From assembly GCF_000092245.1 (NCBI RefSeq), contig NC_014166.1, forward strand, positions 1,240,001 to 1,304,000: a stretch of DNA of 64,000 nt, written 5' to 3'. Below the pieces are notes generated by a model. It was not told the DNA's origin, searched no databases, and saw only the letters and a program-made list of their open reading frames with translations. The stretch's first letter is position 1. Each line of letters opens with the position of its first letter. The position numbers and the translations under genes are program-made. Source of the stretch: Arcobacter nitrofigilis DSM 7299 (GTDB taxonomy: Bacteria; Campylobacterota; Campylobacteria; Campylobacterales; Arcobacteraceae). Shown here piece by piece: positions 51,240 through 58,400 of this stretch.

Positions 51240-51614
51240 ATGAAGTTAACAAATGAGAATAAACATGAGTATAGATTTGGAACACATGGACCAAAATATT
51301 TAACAAAAGGCCCTATGGTAGATATGGGAGTTGTTGTAATTGGTGTAGGAGAAGAGCATCCCTGTCACAAACATACAAAACAAGAAGAGTCATTTTTTGT
51401 TTTAGAAGGTGAGTGTAGTGTTTATCTTGATGGAGTAAAAGTGGTAATTAAAAAAGGTGATTATTTACAGTGTGAGCTAGGTGAATCACATATGTTTATA
51501 AATGAAAGTGATAAACCTTTTAAAGCAGTATTTATAAAAGCTCCTCATTTTGATGTGAAAGATTCAGTATATATTGATTGGAAACCTGGGCAAGAATTTA
51601 TAAAAGAGGCTTAA
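51240..51614 (+). CDS. Cupin-domain protein
   Basis: A 124-residue single-domain beta-barrel with the two cupin motifs: HPCHKHTKQEESFFVLEGE (two His, Glu) and CELGESHMFIN (His). It begins the base after the kinase stop, so the two are co-translated. Could be an isomerase, epimerase or sensor for the phosphorylated sugar made by the kinase. Confidence 0.85.
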   Translation: MKLTNENKHEYRFGTHGPKYLTKGPMVDMGVVVIGVGEEHPCHKHTKQEESFFVLEGECSVYLDGVKVVIKKGDYLQCELGESHMFINESDKPFKAVFIKAPHFDVKDSVYIDWKPGQEFIKEA

Positions 51615-51615
51615 A

Positions 51616-52386
51616 ATGGAATTAAAAAAAAATCTATATTTTATTCTTGAACGACCATCAAATCATAAATATGGAATGTTTATTCAAGCTATTATTTATA
51701 TAAATATATTTGCTAGTATTTTAATATTATTTTTAGAAACAGAAGAGTCTTTAAAAGGGTATATGCATATATTAAATTATATAAATATATTTAGTATTGG
51801 AGTTTTTACTGTAGAATATATTGCAAGAATATATTGTATAAATTATGATAATAAGAGAAAAAGAATTAAGTATATCTTATCACCTTTTATGATAATTGAT
51901 TTATTAGTATTATTACCTTTTTATTTATCTTTTTTACCATTTTTAAATATAGATTTGGCATTTCTTAGAACTTTAAGAGTTTTAAGAATTTTTAAACTCT
52001 TTAGACTTGGGAAGTTTATTGAGTTTGATAATATATTAGCTCAAATTGTAAAAGAAAAAAAAGAAGAGTTTATATTTATTTTAATAGCTTCTGTTATAAT
52101 ATTATTTACGATATCGCCTTTAGTATATTTTGCAGAACATGATGCCCAACCAACAGTGTTTAAAAGTATGTTTGATTCTCTTTGGTGGTCAGTTATAACA
52201 TTTACAACTGTTGGATATGGAGATATGTATCCAATAACAGGTTTTGGAAGAATATTAGCTACATTTTTAAGTGTATTTGGAATAGCTTTTTATGCAATAC
52301 CTGGTTCGATTTTAACATCTGCATTTTTGGATAAGATGAACCATAAAAAGCATTATAAAGAAGAAAATAACAGTGATGAAAAGTAA
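51616..52386 (+). CDS. Voltage-gated potassium channel (Kv type)
   Basis: A 256-residue six-helix channel. S4 is LRTLRVLRIFKLFRLGK, pore filter TTVGYGDMYP is that of potassium channels, followed by S6 GRILATFLSVFGIAFYAIPGSI (split). ATG lies one base after the cupin stop codon region. Followed by a gene for an acidic membrane protein in the same operon. Confidence 0.9.
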   Translation: MELKKNLYFILERPSNHKYGMFIQAIIYINIFASILILFLETEESLKGYMHILNYINIFSIGVFTVEYIARIYCINYDNKRKRIKYILSPFMIIDLLVLLPFYLSFLPFLNIDLAFLRTLRVLRIFKLFRLGKFIEFDNILAQIVKEKKEEFIFILIASVIILFTISPLVYFAEHDAQPTVFKSMFDSLWWSVITFTTVGYGDMYPITGFGRILATFLSVFGIAFYAIPGSILTSAFLDKMNHKKHYKEENNSDEK

Positions 52387-52394
52387 GGTCTAAG

Positions 52395-53384
52395 ATGGAA
52401 AAAAGAGCATTAGAAATCGAGAAATTAAAAGCAGCGCTAGGGGAAAGTTTGACACAAGAAGAGATAGAAAAAAAATTAAAAGAAAAACTAGAGAATACAA
52501 ATAATGAAACTATAAAGAGTGAAGTTATTGTTGAAAAAATAGTTAAACAAGAGCTTGTAAATGATGAAACTAATGAGTCAGAAAATATTGATAAAATAAA
52601 TGATGAGATTATTAAAGAGTCTGAAGAAGTAGAAGAAATATCAGAAGAATTAGAAAGCGAAGAAGTAGATGAAAAATCGATAGACTCAATAGAAGAGCCA
52701 GAAGATAAATCAGCAGATTTCGAAATACAAGTAGAAGAGATAAGTGCTGAAAAACTAGCCATTTTAAATAAAAGAAGAATGGAAGATTTAAAAGCTAACA
52801 AAAAAAGTTCTATAAATATAGTTATATATCTTTTTTCTTTTATTGCTATTTTACTAATAATCTTTGCTGCTTATTTATTTATGAATAAACCTGCTGTAAA
52901 GGAAGTAGTTGTTTATAAAAAAAGTGAACCAAAAGAGATAATAAAAGAAGTAGTAAAAGAAAAAATAGTCCCAGCAACCCCTCTTGATGATAAACAATTA
53001 AAAAGTTATTTTAATTCAAATAAGTATGAAATTTACAAATGTTATGATTTTAAAGTAGGTGTTGCAACTTTTCCTAATGAGTGCAAAAAACCACTAGAAG
53101 AGTTCTTAGCAAAAAACAAAGATAGTTTTAAATTAGAAATTACAGGAGTAGTTTCTCCTGATGATATAGCTTTAGTGAAAAAAGTTAATTTAGGGGATGC
53201 AAGTCCTAAAATGAGAGAATACATTGTAAGAGGATTTTCAAGAGAGAGAGTTTTAGAAACCTCTTTTTATATAAGAGATGTTTTAAAAGACGATGTTATT
53301 TTAACACCTGTTAATTATTATGTTACATCAAAAAAAGTGAGTAAAGGTGTTATTATAAAAGCCTATTATTTAGAAAAACAATAG
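52395..53384 (+). CDS. Acidic coiled-coil membrane protein of unknown function
   Basis: A 329-residue protein of unusual layout: cytoplasmic residues 1-130 are very acidic and probably coiled coil (TQEEIEKKLKEKLEN, many EE/SEE runs), a short basic stretch, one membrane helix (about 138-158, IVIYLFSFIAILLIIFAAYLF split) and a periplasmic domain (about 165-329) with YEIYKCYDFKVGVATFP and NECKKPLEEFL, the two Cys possibly bridged. I recognise no family. In operon with the potassium channel. Confidence 0.7.
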   Translation: MEKRALEIEKLKAALGESLTQEEIEKKLKEKLENTNNETIKSEVIVEKIVKQELVNDETNESENIDKINDEIIKESEEVEEISEELESEEVDEKSIDSIEEPEDKSADFEIQVEEISAEKLAILNKRRMEDLKANKKSSINIVIYLFSFIAILLIIFAAYLFMNKPAVKEVVVYKKSEPKEIIKEVVKEKIVPATPLDDKQLKSYFNSNKYEIYKCYDFKVGVATFPNECKKPLEEFLAKNKDSFKLEITGVVSPDDIALVKKVNLGDASPKMREYIVRGFSRERVLETSFYIRDVLKDDVILTPVNYYVTSKKVSKGVIIKAYYLEKQ

Positions 53385-53398
53385 GCTTTGTTTTATTT
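53358..53398 (+). terminator. Intrinsic terminator between convergent genes
   Basis: AAAGCCTATT and AATAGGCTTT form a perfect 10-bp stem with a 12-base loop, followed by GTTTTATTT. It covers the last codons of the 52395 gene. Confidence 0.72.
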
Positions 53399-53872
53399 GT
53401 GTGAGATGTTTTTTTCCATTAATTCACCATTTTCATTCATCAAATAAGCAGCTCCAAAACCTAAAACTAAAGATTTATCTTTTGGAGTTAGTTCAACTAT
53501 TTTAAAATCTTTCATTTTCCTAATAAAAGATAGACTATCTCCATATCTTTTATCAAATAATTCAAAATATTTTTCACCTTCAACTATTTTACATGATGTA
53601 GAAAAATATAATCTTTTTCTAGCATAAATATGTGAAGCTTCTTTTTCATCTTCTATCAAAAAAGCATGAGCTTTTAAAGTAGCTTCGATATTTTTATAAT
53701 GTGGAAGAGAAGAGCTCATAACAACATAAAATTTATTATCATCTTCTACAAAGGGTGAGTAACTTGTAAGCGGTTCATTGTCTTTACTTGTAGTTGAAAG
53801 CATTAAAGAGAATTTGTCTTTAGGAAAAGTTTTAAATGCATCAATTATCTCTTCATTTGTTAGTTTATTCAT
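53393..53872 (-). CDS. HugZ-family heme oxygenase-like protein
   Basis: A 159-residue split-barrel flavoprotein-fold protein; ATG at 53872 chosen because AAGGAAATCT precedes it. Motifs LMLSTTSKDNEPLTSYSPFV, HIYARKRLYFSTSC and LVLGFGAAYLM match the HugZ branch of the pyridoxamine-phosphate-oxidase superfamily, used by Campylobacter and Helicobacter to obtain iron from heme. The C-terminus has HK, but the longer heme-binding tail of some HugZ proteins is absent. No Fur box seen upstream. Confidence 0.82.
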   Translation of the reverse strand: MNKLTNEEIIDAFKTFPKDKFSLMLSTTSKDNEPLTSYSPFVEDDNKFYVVMSSSLPHYKNIEATLKAHAFLIEDEKEASHIYARKRLYFSTSCKIVEGEKYFELFDKRYGDSLSFIRKMKDFKIVELTPKDKSLVLGFGAAYLMNENGELMEKNISHK

Positions 53873-53959
53873 AGATTTCCTTTTTTGCATTATATATTTA
53901 AAATATTAAAATAAATTAAAAAGGTTATTTTAGTAAAATAGTATAAACAAAGGGGTTTT

Positions 53960-54898
53960 ATGAAAAGATTTTCAAATGAGAATATGGTAGAGATAATTGA
54001 ATATATATCAAACTATTTAAAAGATAAAGAGAGTAGATATATTTTTGAATTTGAGGTTTTAAATCCAGATATCTCTTTAGATGCTTATAGTGGAGAGAAG
54101 TTTAAAATTGAAAATAAACAATACATATATAGAAGTTATAATTCATGGAATTCATTAGCTCAAATTCTCTTTTGTAAGTTACTAACTCCCCAAGTTATTT
54201 CAAATGAATTTATTAAATTATCATTTGTAAAATTAGATAGAACTGATAGCTTCCATGAAAGTTCAAGTGAACAAAGTGAAAAGTATGGTATAAATTCAAT
54301 CTTTGACAATATAAATAAAAATGAAGAGGCCTCATTTATTTATTATTATATGAATGCTTTAAAAAATGTAGATATAAGTTCAAAAACAAAAGTATTAAAT
54401 TTAGGCATTAATAGTGGGGCAGAGTTTGAGGTCATAAAACAACTTTCAAATGATTATAAAAAGACTCACTTTACAGGAATTGATTTTTGCCAATCAGCTA
54501 TAAATAAAGCTAAAATAAATTTTGATGAATCAAATTTTTCTTTTCTAACTGAAGATATAAATAATATAAATAATTTAGATTTAGGTAAGTTTGATTTGAT
54601 AATATCTATTGGAACTTTACAAAGTACAACATTAAACTTTAAAACATTTTTTATGTCTTTGGTTCAAGATTATTTAGAAGATAGAGGTTCTATAATTTTG
54701 GGATTTCCAAATTGTAGGTGGATTGATACTCAAATGATTTATGGGGCAAAGGCTCCAAATTACAACTATTCAGAGTTGTCAATTTTGTTTAATGATGTGA
54801 TATTTTGCAAAAAATATTTACAACAAAAAAAATATAGAGTTACTATTACAGGAAGAGATTATATATTTCTAACTGCAACATCGATAAAAAAAGGTTAA
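53960..54898 (+). CDS. SAM-dependent methyltransferase
   Basis: A 312-residue protein with a ~145-residue N-terminal domain (YRSYNSWNSLAQILFCKLL) and a class I methyltransferase domain: KVLNLGINSGAEFEVIK (motif I), HFTGIDFCQSAINKAK (II), FDLIISIGTLQST (post II) and RGSIILGFPNCRW. Motif I lacks the GxGxG of strong binders. Substrate unknown. Stop is one base before the MltB start, hence an operon. Confidence 0.78.
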   Translation: MKRFSNENMVEIIEYISNYLKDKESRYIFEFEVLNPDISLDAYSGEKFKIENKQYIYRSYNSWNSLAQILFCKLLTPQVISNEFIKLSFVKLDRTDSFHESSSEQSEKYGINSIFDNINKNEEASFIYYYMNALKNVDISSKTKVLNLGINSGAEFEVIKQLSNDYKKTHFTGIDFCQSAINKAKINFDESNFSFLTEDINNINNLDLGKFDLIISIGTLQSTTLNFKTFFMSLVQDYLEDRGSIILGFPNCRWIDTQMIYGAKAPNYNYSELSILFNDVIFCKKYLQQKKYRVTITGRDYIFLTATSIKKG

Positions 54899-54899
54899 T

Positions 54900-55880
54900 A
54901 TGAAGTTATTATTTATTTTTATGTTTTTGTTTTTGAATCTTTCTTTTGCAGAAGATTTTAATAAGATAAAAAGTGTAAAAGAATTTAAAAGTTATATGAT
55001 AAAAGAACATAAATTTAATGAAAAAGAACTATCAAAACTATTTTCAAATGTAAAGATTCAAAAAGATTCTTTATGGTTTTATACAAAACCTCATAAAACA
55101 GATTATAAGACACACTATTGGACAGATTATAGCAAAAATTTTTTATCAGAAAAGAAAGTACAAGCTGGAGTTGATTTTTTAAAAAAGAACAATGAAGCTT
55201 TATATAAGGCCTATAAAGAATATAAAATACCAAGTGCATATATAGTCGCAATAATTGGTATAGAGAGCAATTATGGTGGTTTTATGGGTAAGAATCCTAC
55301 CTTTGATACTCTTAGCACCTTAGCCTTTAAAAAAAATAGAAGAAATAGCTTTTTTAAAAAGGAACTTGAAGCATATTTAGTTATGACTAAAAAAGAAAGA
55401 GTAGACCCAAAAGAGATTAAAGGTTCTTTTGCAGGAGCAATAGGTTATTGTCAATTTATGCCAAGTAATTTCAAAAAAGTAGCAGTTGATTTAGATGAAA
55501 ACAATCAAATAAGACTTGACAAACCAAATGATGCAATTGGAAGTGTTGCAAATTATCTTAGAATGAGTGGATGGCAGATGGGAACTCCTGTTGCCGTAAA
55601 AGTTAGTTTTGATGGAAAAAGATTTGATAAGTTTAAAACTGGATATACAACTTCATATGATAGAAATGATTTAGTTGGTATAAAACCTATTGAAAGATTC
55701 TATTATGATAAGCATGTTAGTTTGATAAAATTGAAGAAAAAAGATAGTGATGAACTGTGGTATGCAACTAAGAACTTCAAAGTAATTACTACTTATAATA
55801 GAAGTGCTTATTATGCTATGGCAGTTCACCAATTAGCAAGTAAAATAAAAGAGGAATACCTAAAACAAAAAAATAATTAA
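54900..55880 (+). CDS. mltB: Lytic murein transglycosylase B family
   Basis: A 326-residue secreted peptidoglycan-cleaving enzyme. Signal peptide ends SFA; catalytic Glu lies in AIIGIESNYGGFMG, with FDTLSTLAF, GAIGYCQFMPSNFKK and DAIGSVANYLRMSGWQ, all diagnostic of the SLT_2/MltB family. No lipobox, so periplasmic rather than lipid anchored. Its stop codon overlaps that of the convergent gene. Confidence 0.92.
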   Translation: MKLLFIFMFLFLNLSFAEDFNKIKSVKEFKSYMIKEHKFNEKELSKLFSNVKIQKDSLWFYTKPHKTDYKTHYWTDYSKNFLSEKKVQAGVDFLKKNNEALYKAYKEYKIPSAYIVAIIGIESNYGGFMGKNPTFDTLSTLAFKKNRRNSFFKKELEAYLVMTKKERVDPKEIKGSFAGAIGYCQFMPSNFKKVAVDLDENNQIRLDKPNDAIGSVANYLRMSGWQMGTPVAVKVSFDGKRFDKFKTGYTTSYDRNDLVGIKPIERFYYDKHVSLIKLKKKDSDELWYATKNFKVITTYNRSAYYAMAVHQLASKIKEEYLKQKNN

Positions 55881-56938
55881 TGATAATTAATATAGTTTGG
55901 TTTTGTCCACATCATTCTACCTTTTACAGGTTCTAATCCTAAAATTTCTTTAGGTGTCATTAGTGGTTTTTTATCATTTTTATAGAAGATTTTAAAACCA
56001 CCTTGGGCAATTTTATTTGCATCTTTATTGTATAAGTGATTATAAATACTTATTTTAGTACTAGCTTTTCCATGTCCATCAATGTTATATGTAAGGTTTA
56101 TTTTATCATATTTTTTTACTAAGCTTTTATTTCTTAACATTCTTTCATAAAACATATGAATTAAAAGCATTCTTTTACCTTCAATATGATTTTCAATCAT
56201 ATAATTTTGCATAGCTTCTTGTACTTCATTTACATCTTTTGCAAAAATATGCCCAATAAGTTTACCGGGAGGATATTTTCTGTGTTTTGGGATTTTAAAT
56301 TCTGGGTCAATAGCGATATGCACATTTGGGTATTTTAAAAATTTTAAAATAGGTTTTACTGCTTCAATTGGAGTCATTGTTCCTAATTGTACATCTAAAA
56401 TAACAGCAAAATTTTCTTTTTGGGCTCTATTGATGTATTTCATAATTAGAAGTTCATTTAAAGGCTTAATATGGTCAAAATCATTACCTGATTCTAAAGT
56501 TGCTACATCTTTTATTATGTGATATGTAGGTACTATTTTTACACCATTTGAGATTGCTTCATACTCTTTTTTTACTAATTTCATTTTTTTTGTAAGAGCA
56601 TCAATATCAAGTTCTCCTAATATACCTAAAGATTTAGCAAATGGTCTTCCATAGAATCCAATTAATATATCTTTTGGATCATACGTATTAGGAACTATCT
56701 CTTTTTTTAGGACTTCTTTCTTTTCAATAGTGTTATTTTCTGTAATATTTTTTGTAATGTTTTCTTCTATTGGTACATTTTGTTGAATTGCTTTAGTTGT
56801 ATCTTCTTGAATTGGATTTTCTAAAGTAGTTATGCTTTTTAAATTTGGATTTTCTTGGTTTAAGTTTTCTTGATTAGCATTTAAAAAAGTGGTAAAAACT
56901 AGACTAGTCAATATAATAATATTTTTTATTTTGTACAT
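55877..56938 (-). CDS. Exported TIM-barrel-like protein of unknown function
   Basis: A 353-residue protein with signal peptide (ending FLNA), a low-complexity Asn/Gln/Glu-rich linker of about 60 residues (NQENLNQENPN, ENITKNITENNT) and a domain beginning ILIGFYGRPFAKSLGILG. Motifs such as VKIVPTYHIIKD, FAVILDVQLG, VHIAIDPEF and NLTYNIDGHG look like successive beta strands of a TIM barrel, as in glycoside hydrolases; DPEF could carry a catalytic acid. No confident family. Confidence 0.7.
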   Translation of the reverse strand: MYKIKNIIILTSLVFTTFLNANQENLNQENPNLKSITTLENPIQEDTTKAIQQNVPIEENITKNITENNTIEKKEVLKKEIVPNTYDPKDILIGFYGRPFAKSLGILGELDIDALTKKMKLVKKEYEAISNGVKIVPTYHIIKDVATLESGNDFDHIKPLNELLIMKYINRAQKENFAVILDVQLGTMTPIEAVKPILKFLKYPNVHIAIDPEFKIPKHRKYPPGKLIGHIFAKDVNEVQEAMQNYMIENHIEGKRMLLIHMFYERMLRNKSLVKKYDKINLTYNIDGHGKASTKISIYNHLYNKDANKIAQGGFKIFYKNDKKPLMTPKEILGLEPVKGRMMWTKPNYINYH

Positions 56939-57010
56939 TTAATTCCTTATATATTATTCGGGATTATGCCAAAAAAGTATTGTGATTATCTTGAAAGTAG
57001 AAAAAGATTT

Positions 57011-57571
57011 CTACTTTTGGTCTTTTAACTTAATTATTAAGTTTTCTAGGGCTTGTTCATTAACAGGGCCAATAAATTTATCAATTAATACTCCATCTTT
57101 TGTAAAAAGATATGATTCTGGTATTTTTTGAATATTATTGATATCTTTTGCAAGTCTTTCATTATCTCCACCAACAGTTACTGGAAAATTCATTTTATAC
57201 TTTTTCATAAATACTTCTAAGTCACTTTTACTAATTTCATCTTTGAATAAAATAGATACTACTTCAAAATCATTAGGATATTTTTCAGTTAGTTTTGCAA
57301 ATACAGGTAGCTCTTCTTTACAAGGTGGGCACCATGTTGCGAAGAAATTTATTAAAATTATTTTTCCATTTAAATCTTTTGATGTTAAAATATCTTTAGA
57401 GTATTCTAAAGATATTTTTTTACCTTGAGTTGTAACTAAATTATATATATCTTCATTTTTTTTCTCTTTTAACTCGTTAAAACTAGGGCTATCTTTTATA
57501 ACAGTTTTTGCATCTTCATCGCAGCCTGTAAATAAAAATAAAGTTGTCAATAAAAGTAAAAAGTATTTCAT
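57011..57571 (-). CDS. TlpA-type thioredoxin lipoprotein
   Basis: A 186-residue lipoprotein starting at ATG 57571 (AAAAGGAAAATA upstream); a longer frame runs back into dsbB and is not credible. Lipobox LFTGC, then thioredoxin fold with active site FATWCPPCKEELPVF, cis-Pro KIPESYLF and GPVNEQALENLI. Reducing thiol protein for cytochrome maturation or repair is typical. ATG shares one base with the dsbB stop. Confidence 0.88.
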   Translation of the reverse strand: MKYFLLLLTTLFLFTGCDEDAKTVIKDSPSFNELKEKKNEDIYNLVTTQGKKISLEYSKDILTSKDLNGKIILINFFATWCPPCKEELPVFAKLTEKYPNDFEVVSILFKDEISKSDLEVFMKKYKMNFPVTVGGDNERLAKDINNIQKIPESYLFTKDGVLIDKFIGPVNEQALENLIIKLKDQK

Positions 57572-57990
57572 TATTTTCCTTTTGTATTTTTGTAAATTTG
57601 TATTTGCAATATAAAAAGCAAAAAATATGCAATAAATGATAAAAATGGTATTGTAATAAATCCAAACCAATTTATATAAACAGTAGAACAAGGAATACCT
57701 TGTACACAAGGAACCATATCTTCTGATATTATGCCAAACATTAATAAATTATGATAAATACTAAACAACAAACCTATAGTAATAAGAACAAAAGTATATT
57801 TATATATTTTATCATCTGGGTATAATAAATTAATTAAAAATATTAAGACAAGCGGATACATAAATATTCTTTGATACCAACACATTGTACAAGGAACGAA
57901 TTGCATCACTTCACTAAAAAATAGACTTCCAAGTGTTGCAATTAGAGAAATTATAAACGATAATAAAATAAAATTTGACTTTTGTTTCAT
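57571..57990 (-). CDS. dsbB: Disulfide bond formation protein DsbB
   Basis: A 139-residue four-helix inner-membrane quinone oxidoreductase. First redox pair in PCTMCWYQRI, second in VPCVQGIPCSTVY; the order and spacing match DsbB. It re-oxidises a periplasmic DsbA, perhaps the one at 41504. Co-transcribed with the TlpA-type lipoprotein. Confidence 0.92.
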   Translation of the reverse strand: MKQKSNFILLSFIISLIATLGSLFFSEVMQFVPCTMCWYQRIFMYPLVLIFLINLLYPDDKIYKYTFVLITIGLLFSIYHNLLMFGIISEDMVPCVQGIPCSTVYINWFGFITIPFLSFIAYFLLFILQIQIYKNTKGK

Positions 57991-58079
57991 AAATGACCTT
58001 TGAGGTGAAAATATATCAGGTTTATTTTAACAGAAGCTTAATATAAATCTATTTATAATGAAATAAAAAAAGGCTTAAT

Positions 58080-58379
58080 TTGATTGAAATAACAGTAATA
58101 ATATTTATACTTATAAGTTTGGCTTTATTGGTATTAATTTATAAACAAATTAATAGAACTAAAAATAGAGGTAAAACGGAAGTTAGAACAAAACAAGATA
58201 TTATTGATGGATATGAAAAACTAATTTTAGATGTTATTGAGAATAATAAAGATGACAAAAAATTAATGATAGAAAAAAAGACACAAATCTTAAAAGTTGT
58301 TTCTAAAGATTTACATAATAATATATATTTTGATGATGATGAAGCTAAGTATATAATATCAAAGCTAGCTGAACTTTAA
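58080..58379 (+). CDS. Small membrane-anchored hypothetical protein
   Basis: A 99-residue protein from a TTG start: N-terminal helix (about 4-22), then a basic segment (QINRTKNRGKTEVR) and a helical acidic domain (ENNKDDKKLMIEK). No family recognised. It lies 21 bases upstream of the histidine kinase gene and is probably cotranscribed. Confidence 0.65.
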   Translation: MIEITVIIFILISLALLVLIYKQINRTKNRGKTEVRTKQDIIDGYEKLILDVIENNKDDKKLMIEKKTQILKVVSKDLHNNIYFDDDEAKYIISKLAEL

Positions 58380-58400
58380 TAAATAAACTTAAGGACTCTT

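Noticed and set aside
52259-52801. Minus-strand Ser-rich open frame of 180 codons
   Set aside because: It is the complement of the Glu-rich region of the 52395 gene (antisense of GAA/GAT gives TTC/ATC and serine codons) and lacks a ribosome site.
55865-55900. Fur-like AT-rich sequence near the mltB stop
   Set aside because: It resembles GATAAT-type sequence only by AT-richness, is not a good palindrome, and lies between convergent stops where an operator has no promoter to act on.
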